Origin: Deltaproteobacteria bacterium
GTDB taxonomy: Bacteria; Desulfobacterota_D; UBA1144; Nemesobacterales; UBA2774
Direction of reading: 5' to 3'
NCBI GenBank assembly: GCA_029262275.1
Contig: JAJCZS010000009.1
Span: 68,284 to 132,283 of the forward strand
DNA: 64,000 nt
The translations under genes and the position numbers were made by a program. The notes under the pieces are model-generated. The model was not told the DNA's origin, searched no databases, and saw only the letters and a list, made by a program, of their open reading frames with translations. Shown one piece after another: positions 1 through 8,617 of this stretch; the stretch's first letter is position 1; each line of letters opens with the position of its first letter.

Positions 1-459
1 GCATATAGCTCTCAGGCAAATGAAAGTGACGATGCTCTAGAGGAGATGGAGATAAAAGGGTTTACTTTTGACCAGAGAGTGCAAAGCCCTGTGCTTCTGC
101 TGACTGACAAAGAGCAGAACTCAGTTCTCCCTATATGGATTGGGCTTTGTGAAGCTAGGTCCATAGAAATTGGCTTGTCTGATATGGTTGCCCCCCGACC
201 ACTTACTTATGATTTGATTGCCGCTGTTATTAGAACATTGAACGCCCAAGTTGAGCGGGTTGTTATAGTAGATCTACGGGATGAGGTTTTCTATGCACAG
301 GTCGAAGTATCTGTGGACGGGAAAGTATCCAAAATTGATGCCCGCCCAAGTGATGCAATAGCACTTGCTTCAAGAATGAATTCTCCAATATACGTTAAAA
401 AAACAGTTCTACAGAAATCTGCTCTATTAGATCCGAATAAGCAAAAACGAGGGCTTTGA
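1..459 (+). CDS. Bifunctional nuclease (DUF151/BFN) family protein, 5'-truncated
   Basis: The reading frame is open from base 1, so the gene begins before the window; an internal ATG lies at 46. The visible 152 codons hold the whole BFN domain: the segment around VLLLTDKEQNSVLPIWIG, a central RPLTYDLI region, and the family hallmark DARPSDAIALA near the C-terminus. BFN domains are small and occur alone or fused; plant and bacterial members have been reported as nucleases, but most bacterial copies have no proven role. The residues before ATG46 (AYSSQANESDD...) resemble the mature part after a signal peptide, so this may be an exported member; that is inference. Family call is secure, start is not. 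Confidence 0.85.
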   Translation, partial: AYSSQANESDDALEEMEIKGFTFDQRVQSPVLLLTDKEQNSVLPIWIGLCEARSIEIGLSDMVAPRPLTYDLIAAVIRTLNAQVERVVIVDLRDEVFYAQVEVSVDGKVSKIDARPSDAIALASRMNSPIYVKKTVLQKSALLDPNKQKRGL

Positions 460-556
460 TTAACAAATGTGATTCCATAGCACATTTTTAATTATCTCAA
501 ATTCTTTATGAAAGAAGTATGGAAACTTGACAATATAGAAATATTTAAGAAAATTG

Positions 557-562
557 TATAAT
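557..562 (+). promoter_or_regulatory. Putative -10 element upstream of the propeller gene
   Basis: A perfect TATAAT lies 47 bases before the chosen ATG at 610. A TTGACA at 527-532 is present but 24 bases away, too far for a normal sigma-70 pair. I therefore report only the -10 box. A GGAG at 600-603 serves as ribosome binding site for the ATG at 610. Confidence 0.35.
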
Positions 563-609
563 CAATAGTGAATATCATCATTATATGACTACTTTCATTG
601 GAGAATCCC

Positions 610-1677
610 ATGCTCAAAAAAATATCATTAGTATTAATTTTATCTGTTGCTCTTACAGTACCGGTTTTTGCTCAGCCTTTTGCGTATGTTGCTAATTTCG
701 GGACCAATGATGTCTCGGTGATTGACACTGCTACTAATATGGTAGTTGACGTAGTAGCGGTTGGGGATGGTCCCCGTGGAGTTGCAGTAACGCCAGACGC
801 TGAATTTGTGTATGTTGTTAATGCAGGTACTGATGATGTCTCGGTGATTGATGCTGCAACAAATATGTTAGTTGGGGCTCCAATACCAGTTGGGGATGAC
901 CCGCGCGGTATTGCAATTTCGCCTAATGGTGCACGCGCATATATTACCAACATAGGAACTGCTGATGTCACAGTTATTGATTTAGTAACCAATATGCCGA
1001 TAGGCGCGCCCATACCAGTTGGAATTAGTCCTAGGGGTTTGGCCGTAACACCAAACAATACACACGTGTATGTCACTAATTTCGGCACTGATAATGTCTC
1101 GGTGATAGAAACTGCAACCAATACTATTGTCGGAGCTCCCATACCAGTTGGGAATGAGCCTCGAGATGTATCAATAATACCGGATGGCACACGTGCATAT
1201 GTCTCTAATTCAGGTTCAAGCAGTATCTCGGTGATTGATACTACCACTAATATGGTAGTTGACGTAATAGCGATCGGAGATGGGCCCCGTACAGTGGCAA
1301 TAACACCTGACGGTACACGTGCATATATTCCTAATTCTCAATCTAATAACATCTCAGTAATAGATATAGAAACTAATACACTTATTACTAATATACCGGG
1401 AGAGGACACACCACGTGGTGCAGCTGTAACGCCGGATGGAACACGAGTATATGTTTCTAATTTAGGCTCTGGTGATGTCTCGGTAATTGATACGCTAACT
1501 AACACTATAACTGGTTTGCCTATAACTGTTGGGGACGGCCCTCGTGATATAGCGTTAGTTCCCGCTTCAGCAAAAAGATTTGTCCCAACCTTATCTGAGT
1601 GGGGACTGATTGCTATGGCAGGTGTTTTAGGAATAGTAGGATTTATGGTGATTAGAAGAAGACAAGCGGCTGTATAG
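610..1677 (+). CDS. Seven-bladed YVTN beta-propeller protein with IPTL-CTERM sorting tail
   Basis: Predicted 355-residue exported protein. The start is ATG 610 rather than the in-frame TTG at 598, because GGAG at 600-603 sits 6 bases upstream and the protein then opens with a clean signal peptide (MLKKISLVLILSVALTVPVFA). Seven repeats of about 42-45 residues follow, each with a Y-[VI]-x-N-x-G...[VI]-[ST]-VI-[DE] strand and a PRxxAxxPDG turn: one seven-bladed propeller. The C-terminus is VPTLSEWG, a hydrophobic helix and an RRRQ basic end, the architecture of the IPTL-CTERM class of protein-sorting signals, thought to be recognised by an exosortase-like transpeptidase. Probably a surface or periplasmic scaffold; ligand unknown. 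The codons for VSVID recur almost unchanged, suggesting recent repeat duplication. Confidence 0.88.
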   Translation: MLKKISLVLILSVALTVPVFAQPFAYVANFGTNDVSVIDTATNMVVDVVAVGDGPRGVAVTPDAEFVYVVNAGTDDVSVIDAATNMLVGAPIPVGDDPRGIAISPNGARAYITNIGTADVTVIDLVTNMPIGAPIPVGISPRGLAVTPNNTHVYVTNFGTDNVSVIETATNTIVGAPIPVGNEPRDVSIIPDGTRAYVSNSGSSSISVIDTTTNMVVDVIAIGDGPRTVAITPDGTRAYIPNSQSNNISVIDIETNTLITNIPGEDTPRGAAVTPDGTRVYVSNLGSGDVSVIDTLTNTITGLPITVGDGPRDIALVPASAKRFVPTLSEWGLIAMAGVLGIVGFMVIRRRQAAV

Positions 1678-1701
1678 TGTTCAATTTAAATCTTAAAAAT
1701 T

Positions 1702-1728
1702 AAAGGGGGCCTAGGCCCCCTTTTTTAT
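1702..1728 (+). terminator. Rho-independent terminator after the propeller gene
   Basis: A 16-base perfect palindrome at 1705-1720 (GGGGGCCTAGGCCCCC) is followed by six T, with AAA on the 5' side. The stem is very GC-rich in an AT-rich surround. Confidence 0.9.
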
Positions 1729-1769
1729 TTCACTCCTGATGTAACAACCTATGCAGACTATGATTGTAT

Positions 1770-1798
1770 TTGACTTATAATTGGGCGGTTGCTATCAT
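1770..1798 (+). promoter_or_regulatory. Sigma-70-type promoter of pheA
   Basis: TTGACT at 1770-1775 and TATCAT at 1793-1798 are separated by 17 bases. The transcript would start about 20 bases before the pheA ATG at 1826. Confidence 0.6.
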
Positions 1799-1825
1799 TC
1801 TCTCTAGCTTTAATAACGGATAAAA

Positions 1826-2917
1826 ATGGGTTCTTCAACTAACTTCGATAAACTTAGAAAAAAGATAGATTCTCTTGACCAGGAGATACTTGATCTCCTA
1901 GCTGAGCGAGGGAACATTGCGCTTGAGATCAGAGAACTTAAGGCTGAGAACTCTGTAGGAGTGTACGATCCTGTAAGAGAGAAGCTGATTGAGAAGAAGC
2001 TTAAAGAATTAAACTCTGGCCCACTCGCGGATGATGCAGTCTTAAGAATTTTTAGAGAAATAATATCTGCGTGCCGCTCCTTGCAGCAACCTACCAAAAT
2101 TGCATATCTTGGACCTGAGGGGAGTTTCTCTCACCAGGCTGCCTACAATGAGTTTGGAGGTTCTTCGGAGCTTGCACCTCTTGGTAGTTTTGAAGAAATA
2201 TTTGAAGAGGTTGAAAACGGCCGGGCCCAGTTTGGAGTTGTGCCTGTAGAGAACTCTATTGAAGGCTCTGTTGGTATGGTTCTCGATCTTTTATCTAAAA
2301 CACATCTTGGAATAGCGGCTGAGCTGTTTGAGAAAATAAACCACTTTCTTCTATCTAAGACAGGGAATATAAAAGACATAAAAATTATAGCTTCTCACCC
2401 ACAGGCTATAGCCCAGTGTAAGGGGTGGCTAAACAAGAATATGCCCAACAGTGAGATTTTGGAAACCGCTAGCACAGCTGAGGCGGCCAGGCTTGCATCC
2501 AAGAGAAAAAATGTAGCAGCTATAGCTAGTGAACACGCAGCATCTATATATAAGCTTAAGGTTATACAAAATAATATAGAAGAAAGTAGCCTTAATACGA
2601 CTAGGTTTTTTGTAATTGGGGACAAGACCAACCAACCAACCGGGGATGACCGAACCTCAATTGTATTTTCCTTAAAAGATAAACCCGGCTCTCTTCAGAA
2701 ATCTTTTTTTCAGCCCTTTGCTGATGCAAAGGTTAATCTCACAAAAATAGAGTCCCGTCCTTCCAAGGAAAGGCCTTGGGAATATTTATTCTTTGTAGAT
2801 TTTAAGGGACACGGTCAAGATAAGGTTATTAAATCTCTGCTTAAGAAGCTAGAGAAGAATTGTATTTTCTTAAAGGTTTTGGGTTCGTATCCTGCAGGCA
2901 ATTTACCGTCAGCTTAA
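1826..2917 (+). CDS. pheA: Bifunctional chorismate mutase / prephenate dehydratase
   Basis: P-protein of phenylalanine synthesis: chorismate to prephenate to phenylpyruvate, in the cytosol. The 363 residues show an AroQ-type mutase (about 6-90, with KLRKKIDSLDQEIL and ERGNIALEI), a dehydratase domain (about 91-270, opening YLGPEGSFSHQAA and closing with the catalytic NTTRFFVIG) and a C-terminal ACT domain with the ESRPSKERPWEY phenylalanine-binding motif, implying allosteric inhibition by Phe. Length matches the family. It has its own promoter and is convergent with phoR, ten bases apart. Shine-Dalgarno is weak (GGAT). The aroA-cmk-rpsA cluster to which pheA often belongs lies 31 kb away here. 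Confidence 0.97.
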   Translation: MGSSTNFDKLRKKIDSLDQEILDLLAERGNIALEIRELKAENSVGVYDPVREKLIEKKLKELNSGPLADDAVLRIFREIISACRSLQQPTKIAYLGPEGSFSHQAAYNEFGGSSELAPLGSFEEIFEEVENGRAQFGVVPVENSIEGSVGMVLDLLSKTHLGIAAELFEKINHFLLSKTGNIKDIKIIASHPQAIAQCKGWLNKNMPNSEILETASTAEAARLASKRKNVAAIASEHAASIYKLKVIQNNIEESSLNTTRFFVIGDKTNQPTGDDRTSIVFSLKDKPGSLQKSFFQPFADAKVNLTKIESRPSKERPWEYLFFVDFKGHGQDKVIKSLLKKLEKNCIFLKVLGSYPAGNLPSA

Positions 2918-2927
2918 GAGGATTGAA

Positions 2928-4703
2928 TTAAACTTTTTTAGGTAGGCTTATTATAAATCTGCTTCCCTTTCCATCTTCGCTTTGAACATCTATTTTTCCG
3001 CCGTGAATTATCACTATGTGTTTTACTATGCTAAGTCCAAGCCCTGTTCCACCCATTTTTCTGCTCCTGGTTTTATCAACTCGGTAAAAGCGCTCAAAAA
3101 TCCTGGGTAGGCTGTCCTTAGGTATACCAATTCCTGTGTCATATATTTCTATTCTTAATTCTTTTTCTTCGGAAATGGTTTTAATGCCAATCTCTCCAAG
3201 CTCTGGAGTATATTTGACCGCGTTGTCTATCAAATTAATAAACATCTGCTCAAGCAAAAATCTGTTAGCAGTGATAGTATGATCATTTTCAGATGCTTTG
3301 AATGAAACGTTAAGTCCCTTCTCAGCTGCCTTGGATCTAAGCGCCTCAAGAGATGATTTAATAACCTCATCAATATTTACATCCTCAAAGTCACTGTTGT
3401 CATTTTCCTTAGATAGGGCATCTCTGCCCTCTACCTCAGATAATACTAAGAGATCAGATACTATGTTAATAAGCCTATCGGCATGTCTTTTAATAATCCG
3501 CAAGAAATGTTTTTGGTCTTCAGGGCTTTCAAACGCATCTTCCTCCAAAGTTTCGGTGTAGCCCTTTATTGCTGTCAGGGGTGTTCTTAGTTCGTGTGAA
3601 ACGTTTGCAATAAAATCAGCTTTAATATTCTCTAATCTTTTAAACTCTGTAATGTCGAACATTACCACTATGATTTCTTTCTCTGGGGAATCAAGCGGGA
3701 TAACGTTTGCTAGATAATATCTTTCCTCAGGGTACAAGTAGAAAATTTCCTTATTATCGGGTTTCCAGCTCTCGAGCACGTTCTCTATAAGGTCTATAAC
3801 ATCTCTATTTCTAAGTACTTCCCAAAATGGTTTTTGAGCTGGATCTTCGCTAAGGTTAAACATCTCTTTTAGAGCATCATTTATAATAATTATTTTTCCT
3901 TCCTCAGAGACAACCATAACACCTTCACTCATGGCGCTTAGAACAGCTTCAAGCTGATTTTTTTCTCGAGATAACTGTTTGAAAACTTCGTTTAGTTTCT
4001 GTGCCATGTGGTTCAGAGCTTTGGTTATTTTGGGAATCTCACCTTTACTTTCGGATACTGGTATATCAACGTTCAAATTACCCTTAGCCAGTTCGTCTGA
4101 GATATTTATTATTCCGGAGAGTGATTTTGTAATTGTTCTTGAAACTGCTAGTGATAGAAGAAGAGCAAATAGTGTTAGTGCCATTCCTATATAAATGACC
4201 TTTAACTCAAGTGGTATGAGTGCTTGCTGAATAATGCTTAGGGGTAGTGCTGTTCTAACAACAGCGGTGACTTGCCCGTTATTGTTTTGATAGGGCACTG
4301 CTACATAGAACATTTCTTTCTGAAGTGTGGAGCTATAGCGAGTACTCTCCCCTATCTGATTATCATAGGCCTGTTTTATTTCAGGTCTTGCTAAATGATT
4401 TTCCATTTCCCTTGGGTTTTTAGTGGAGTCACCCAAGACAACTCCTTTTCCATCTATTACAGTGATCCTTACCCCGGCTTCCTCTCCAAGTCTTGATACC
4501 ACTGATTGGATTTTATCTATATCGGGATTTTTTAAGGAGGGTGTTAGAACTTCTGTGCTAAGATTTGCGGCTGTAATAAGTCTTTCTTTGGTAAGGGATC
4601 TATCGTATTTATTTAATTCGCTGATTATAAGGAATGTAAAAATAAATAAGACTAATACTATTATAAGAAAGCTAGATATAAACTGTTTCCAAAATATGCT
4701 CAA
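2928..4703 (-). CDS. phoR: Phosphate-regulon type sensor histidine kinase
   Basis: Membrane kinase of 591 residues that phosphorylates the response regulator encoded just upstream. Order: membrane segment (about 8-28), extracytoplasmic sensor region, second membrane segment (about 168-188), HAMP, PAS, HisKA with SHELRTPLT, and an ATPase domain with the G boxes DTGIGIP and GGTGLGLSIVKH. The start is TTG at 4703 (no ATG is available before the first membrane helix), with AGGG overlapping the phoB stop. Seven bases separate it from phoB, so the two are co-transcribed. PhoR is inferred from the PAS-HAMP layout and the neighbouring phosphate-porin gene; another stimulus cannot be excluded. Confidence 0.9.
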   Translation of the reverse strand: MSIFWKQFISSFLIIVLVLFIFTFLIISELNKYDRSLTKERLITAANLSTEVLTPSLKNPDIDKIQSVVSRLGEEAGVRITVIDGKGVVLGDSTKNPREMENHLARPEIKQAYDNQIGESTRYSSTLQKEMFYVAVPYQNNNGQVTAVVRTALPLSIIQQALIPLELKVIYIGMALTLFALLLSLAVSRTITKSLSGIINISDELAKGNLNVDIPVSESKGEIPKITKALNHMAQKLNEVFKQLSREKNQLEAVLSAMSEGVMVVSEEGKIIIINDALKEMFNLSEDPAQKPFWEVLRNRDVIDLIENVLESWKPDNKEIFYLYPEERYYLANVIPLDSPEKEIIVVMFDITEFKRLENIKADFIANVSHELRTPLTAIKGYTETLEEDAFESPEDQKHFLRIIKRHADRLINIVSDLLVLSEVEGRDALSKENDNSDFEDVNIDEVIKSSLEALRSKAAEKGLNVSFKASENDHTITANRFLLEQMFINLIDNAVKYTPELGEIGIKTISEEKELRIEIYDTGIGIPKDSLPRIFERFYRVDKTRSRKMGGTGLGLSIVKHIVIIHGGKIDVQSEDGKGSRFIISLPKKV

Positions 4704-4710
4704 CTGTACC

Positions 4711-5400
4711 CTACTCTTCTAATTTATATCCTATACTTCTTACCGTTTTAATCATGCTTCCGGCAATTCCCAGCTTTTCTCTTAGATTTTTAATATGCAC
4801 GTCTATAGTTCTATCATATACTAATTTATCATCACCCCAAAGCCGTTTCTTTTTAAGGAGCTGGTCTCTAGTGAATACTCTACCCTTTCCCTCAGCCAGA
4901 ACTTCAAGGATTTTAAATTCAGTAGTGGTAAGAGTTAGCTTCTTACTATCTACGCTCACTTCATACTTTTCGGTGTTGACCACTACAGGACCAATCTTAA
5001 TAATGTTTCCTTCATCTTCTGAGACTCCAGTTCTCCTAAGAACTGTTTTTACTCGCGCCACAAGCTCTCTTGGACTAAAAGGCTTAACAATATAGTCATC
5101 CGCTCCAAGCTCTAACCCTACTACCACATCGGCCTCACTGGCTTTGGCTGTTAACATTATTATAGGGATTGAACTAGTAGAATTTTTGTTTTTTAAAATC
5201 CTACATATCTCCAGACCATCTATTCCTGGGAGCATAATATCTAGCACTGCTAGATCAGGCTGTACTGATTCAATGTAAGATAGGAAATCCCTACCGTTAT
5301 GAAACTCCTTTACTTTAAATCCTTCTCTCTTTAAATGATGGCTTACAAGCTCCACTATATCTTCTTCGTCGTCCACTATGGTAATTAATTTCTCAGACAT
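4711..5400 (-). CDS. phoB: OmpR/PhoB-family response regulator
   Basis: DNA-binding partner of the kinase above (229 residues). The receiver domain has the acidic pocket VDDEED (9-14), phospho-acceptor D54 in LDIMLPG and the conserved lysine in VKPFSPREL. A winged-helix domain follows (about 130-229) with the typical TIDVHIKNLREKLG and IRSIGYKLEE-like ending. AGGAAG lies about 10 bases upstream of the ATG. The gene is divergent from a porin-P gene, and the shared intergenic region carries three 11-bp repeats that look like a Pho box, which supports the PhoB assignment. Confidence 0.93.
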   Translation of the reverse strand: MSEKLITIVDDEEDIVELVSHHLKREGFKVKEFHNGRDFLSYIESVQPDLAVLDIMLPGIDGLEICRILKNKNSTSSIPIIMLTAKASEADVVVGLELGADDYIVKPFSPRELVARVKTVLRRTGVSEDEGNIIKIGPVVVNTEKYEVSVDSKKLTLTTTEFKILEVLAEGKGRVFTRDQLLKKKRLWGDDKLVYDRTIDVHIKNLREKLGIAGSMIKTVRSIGYKLEE

Positions 5401-5489
5401 ATTACTTACACTTCCTGAACCGATTTAATTTAATAATGTTAAGTATAGATTAAAGCATTGGCTTTTAGTTGCAATAAGCTCTCCTAGTT

Positions 5490-5522
5490 CTTAACTGAAT
5501 CTTAACATTAATTTCACATCAA
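5490..5522 (+). promoter_or_regulatory. Putative Pho box: three tandem 11-bp repeats
   Basis: Three head-to-tail 11-mers: CTTAACTGAAT (5490-5500), CTTAACATTAA (5501-5511), TTTCACATCAA (5512-5522). PhoB binds 11-bp direct repeats in other bacteria (consensus close to CTGTCATAAA-type units), and here the repeats sit between phoB and a porin-P gene, about 15 bases before a possible -10 box. Repeat structure is seen; PhoB binding is inferred. Confidence 0.6.
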
Positions 5523-5536
5523 ATTTATCTTACTTC

Positions 5537-5570
5537 TATACATTCTAGTTCATATCTAGTTCAAGGAGGA
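5537..5570 (+). promoter_or_regulatory. -10 box and strong Shine-Dalgarno of the porin gene
   Basis: TATACAT at 5537-5543 lies about 15 bases after the Pho-box-like repeats, which would replace a -35 element as in activator-dependent Pho promoters. AAGGAGGAG at 5563-5570 (an extended anti-16S match) precedes the ATG at 5580. Confidence 0.5.
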
Positions 5571-5579
5571 GTTTGAGAG

Positions 5580-6965
5580 ATGAAATTGTTTATAAAGATG
5601 CTAATAGTTGCAGCCATTGTACTACCACTTTCGGGTGTTAGTGCAAAAGCTGAATCTACAAAAGCTCAGATAGAAGCTTTAAAACAACAAATAGATGAAA
5701 TACAGCGTCAGAATCAACTGCAGATCGAGCAGCTCAAGCAGCAGATCGAGCTTATGGAGAATGAAAGAGCGGCTGATAAAGAAGCTGTTGCCGAAATAAA
5801 GGAAGAACAACAAGATGCTTGGTACAACAAGTTGAAAATAAAGTACAAAAAGGGTTTAACATTCCAAGCTGGTGACAAGTTTAAGATGAGGTTCAGAGCG
5901 AGAGGACAGTTCCAGGCATCTGTAACAGAGTCGGACGATCAAAACACTGCAACTAATTTTAGCGTAGCTAGGCTTAGGTTGAAATGGGATGGATATGCGT
6001 TTAAACCTTGGTTTCTATATACAATTCAGTTAGGGGCAAGAAACAATGTAGATTTGAGAGATCTATATTTTACAGTTTCTTATAACAAAATGATTATGCC
6101 GCGCGTTGGTCAGAACAAGGTTCCTTTTAGCAGAGACGCACTAAATTCATCCGGCGCTCTACAATTTATAACAAGATCGATTATAGATGGTGAGTTTGCT
6201 TATGGTAGGGACCGTGGAGTCTCTCTATATGGTGCTCTAGGTAAAAACAACAATTTCTCATATGGTGTAGGTGTTTATAATGGAGATGGAAGAAATGGAA
6301 CAAGTACTGATTCAAATCTACTCTATGCAGGTCGAATCCAGCTTGGTCTGGGAGGTGAAGAAACCACATTCGGAGGGCTGTTCAGAGGCGCTAATTCTTC
6401 GTTCCCAACAGCCAGTCCTTACAAACTCATTCCGAACTTCGCTAAATCACCTACGTTTGTAATCGGTGCTGGCGCAGCGGGCATACCGGGGTTGAACATC
6501 AATAGGAAGACCCCAGACGGAAGTATTCCCGATAGAATGGAAGAGCTCGGAGTAACCGTTGCTAATGTGGCATCTATAACCGGAGATGTGAATTTCAAAA
6601 CGCCTGTGTTTAATGTTCAGGGTTCATATATGGGTAGATGGATTAGTCCTGATCAGGGTGGTGGAGACACAGCTTATGACCAGGGCTTTAATGTCCAAAG
6701 TGGAGTTTTCTTAATGCCTAAGACTGTAGAGATTGCCGGAAGGTTTTCTCTTATTGACTATGACACTAATACTGGTGTAGTACCGCCCGGAACAAGTGTC
6801 CGTGATACAAGCTGGTCTATCACACCAGGAATTAACTACTACATATCACATGATCATAGGTGGAAGGTGCAGCTCCAGTACTCATACCTATCAGAGGCAT
6901 TTACAGAGGGTGAATCTGATATTAACTCAAACATTATCAGAGCTCAGCTTCAAGCTTACTTTTAA
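5580..6965 (+). CDS. Phosphate-selective porin O/P family outer-membrane protein
   Basis: Predicted trimeric anion channel of the outer membrane, 461 residues. It has a signal peptide (MKLFIKMLIVAAIVLPLSGVSA), then a periplasmic coiled coil (about 26-75, heptads such as QIEQLKQQIELMENE), then a barrel with alternating aromatic strands and the porin-P hallmarks RLRLKWDGYAFKPW and RVGQNKVPFSRD, ending in an aromatic residue (QLQAYF), the usual barrel-assembly signal. It has a very strong ribosome site and a Pho-box-like promoter shared with phoBR. A paralogue follows downstream. The substrate (phosphate, polyphosphate) is inferred from family and context. Confidence 0.9.
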   Translation: MKLFIKMLIVAAIVLPLSGVSAKAESTKAQIEALKQQIDEIQRQNQLQIEQLKQQIELMENERAADKEAVAEIKEEQQDAWYNKLKIKYKKGLTFQAGDKFKMRFRARGQFQASVTESDDQNTATNFSVARLRLKWDGYAFKPWFLYTIQLGARNNVDLRDLYFTVSYNKMIMPRVGQNKVPFSRDALNSSGALQFITRSIIDGEFAYGRDRGVSLYGALGKNNNFSYGVGVYNGDGRNGTSTDSNLLYAGRIQLGLGGEETTFGGLFRGANSSFPTASPYKLIPNFAKSPTFVIGAGAAGIPGLNINRKTPDGSIPDRMEELGVTVANVASITGDVNFKTPVFNVQGSYMGRWISPDQGGGDTAYDQGFNVQSGVFLMPKTVEIAGRFSLIDYDTNTGVVPPGTSVRDTSWSITPGINYYISHDHRWKVQLQYSYLSEAFTEGESDINSNIIRAQLQAYF

Positions 6966-7013
6966 TTTACATTCATTTCTTATCTCTATACCATCCCTTA
7001 TTATTCTGACTAC

Positions 7014-7054
7014 AAAACCCGGCACTTTAACAATATAAAGTGCCGGGTTTTGCT
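7014..7054 (+). terminator. Strong terminator after the first porin
   Basis: A perfect 16-bp stem: AAAACCCGGCACTTTA at 7014-7029 pairs with TAAAGTGCCGGGTTTT at 7036-7051, with a 6-base loop. With A-rich and T-rich ends it could act in both directions. It separates the two porin genes. Confidence 0.92.
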
Positions 7055-7183
7055 ATTTAGTTTCCAATTATACTTCTGCTACTTATTCTCCTGAGCCACT
7101 AATATGTTAACTAGCAGCAATCCTCTATATTTTTGATTAAAATCTCCCGTGGTTATAATCATATCAATATTGGTAATCGAGTT

Positions 7184-8530
7184 ATGAAAATACTGCATAT
7201 AATTCTTATTCTTACTGCCATTTTTCTACCGGTCTCTGCGGTCAACTCCCAAGCGCAGTCTGCTGAGACACATGAAACAGAAAATTCAGGTGAAGCTCTT
7301 TCCAAGCAAGAGCACAAAGACCATCCAGTCATTAACAAAGCTGTATCCACTCCAAGGGCCGTTTATAACTTCTTCAAATCCCATTATGATGACGGCCTTG
7401 TTTTCGAGACGAGAAAAAAGAATTTCAGGGTTAGGTATAGAACGCTGCTCCAGTATCAATTTTCTGCTACTGATGGAAATGATACTAGTGGTACGGATAT
7501 GAGTTTCTTTTTCAGAAGGATTAGGTTGAAATTTGACGGATATGCTTTTCGGCCATGGCTGACTTATAAATTACAACTCAGTAGAGATGATGTTAAGATC
7601 GGCCAGGACGGGGACGGCAGCGGTGTGGAAATTAAGGATGCCTATATTGACATTGTCTATTTTGATAAGATTTTTCCCAGGATTGGCCAGTTTAAGGTTC
7701 CTTTTAATAGAGAACAGCTAAACTCGGGGACGGCTCTACTGCTCGTTGAGCGTTCTATAGTAAATTCTGAGTTTTCTTTAGGCAGAAAAGCGGGAGGGGC
7801 TCTTTACGGATTTTTAGGTAAATATATTGCATATGGCGCAGCTGTGTTTACCGCTCCGGGAACAGATGATACATCCGACGCGTCATCTGTGGATTCCGAA
7901 ACATTCGCTGCAAGGGTGCAGCTGAATTTTGGAGGAACATTAGAATATGGTAATCAGGGTTTCCCCACCGGCGGTGACTATGCGCTTGTACCGGATTTCA
8001 CTAAAGTGCCGGTATTGGTGTTTGGTGCGGCCATGTTCGCCCTGCCCGACTTGAGTGTTAAAGAAAACGAAGGTGATTCGGGAGCATTAATACAAAGGTT
8101 TATAGAATTGGGTATTTCTAAAGGAAATGTTGTATCAGCTACAGCGGACGCATCATATAAGCTCCCAATGTATAACATTGAGGCGGCTTACATTGGCAGA
8201 TGGATAGAGCCCACTCAAGGCGGCGGCGGGGATACTGTTTACGATCAGGGCATCCGTATTCAAACCGGTCTATTTCTTATGTCGGATTTGATAGAGATGG
8301 CGGGGAGATGGGCTTTCGTATCATATGATACATCCCCCGGGGTATCTGGAGTCCAAGAACCTCTAAGAGATAACAGTTTAGAGCTAACTGGTGGGGTTAA
8401 CTACTATATATCGCAAAATAACAACTGGAAGGTCCAGCTAAGTTATTCGTTCATAAACGAAAGGTTTACCCAAGGAGCGCCTGATGAGAATCAAAAAACC
8501 CTAAGGGTGCAACTACAGGTTCAGTTCTAG
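7184..8530 (+). CDS. Second phosphate-selective porin family protein
   Basis: Paralogue of the preceding porin (448 residues). The start is ATG 7184, which opens a signal peptide (MKILHIILILTAIFLPVSAVNSQA); the in-frame TTG at 7133 would add 17 polar residues before it. The same signature blocks recur: RRIRLKFDGYAFRPW, RIGQFKVPFNREQLNSGTALL, GRWIEPTQGGG and a C-terminal LRVQLQVQF. It lacks the long coiled coil of its neighbour and instead has a short acidic region. No Pho-box-like repeats precede it, and the ribosome site is weak, so it may be expressed under different conditions and with a different solute preference. Confidence 0.88.
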   Translation: MKILHIILILTAIFLPVSAVNSQAQSAETHETENSGEALSKQEHKDHPVINKAVSTPRAVYNFFKSHYDDGLVFETRKKNFRVRYRTLLQYQFSATDGNDTSGTDMSFFFRRIRLKFDGYAFRPWLTYKLQLSRDDVKIGQDGDGSGVEIKDAYIDIVYFDKIFPRIGQFKVPFNREQLNSGTALLLVERSIVNSEFSLGRKAGGALYGFLGKYIAYGAAVFTAPGTDDTSDASSVDSETFAARVQLNFGGTLEYGNQGFPTGGDYALVPDFTKVPVLVFGAAMFALPDLSVKENEGDSGALIQRFIELGISKGNVVSATADASYKLPMYNIEAAYIGRWIEPTQGGGGDTVYDQGIRIQTGLFLMSDLIEMAGRWAFVSYDTSPGVSGVQEPLRDNSLELTGGVNYYISQNNNWKVQLSYSFINERFTQGAPDENQKTLRVQLQVQF

Positions 8531-8551
8531 CGCAATGAAATAATGGTGCAA

Positions 8552-8617
8552 CTAACTGAAATTTCTATATGGCAATTGAGTAGTATGTATACCTGTTGCC
8601 TATAGTTAGATTCTTTT
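8552..8617. terminator. Possible hairpin between convergent genes
   Basis: Imperfect inverted repeat: CTAACT (8552-8557) with AGTTAG (8604-8609), and TATATGGCAA with TTGCCTATA inside it, followed by TTCTTTT. It lies between the convergent porin and phosphoesterase genes. The loop is long, so terminator function is uncertain. Confidence 0.35.

Noticed and set aside
527..562. TTGACA...TATAAT as one promoter for the propeller gene
   Set aside because: The 24-base spacing is outside the sigma-70 range; only the -10 box is reported.
672..1247. 191-residue antisense ORF in the propeller gene
   Set aside because: Created by the repeated, codon-biased blades on the other strand; low-complexity translation without a start signal.
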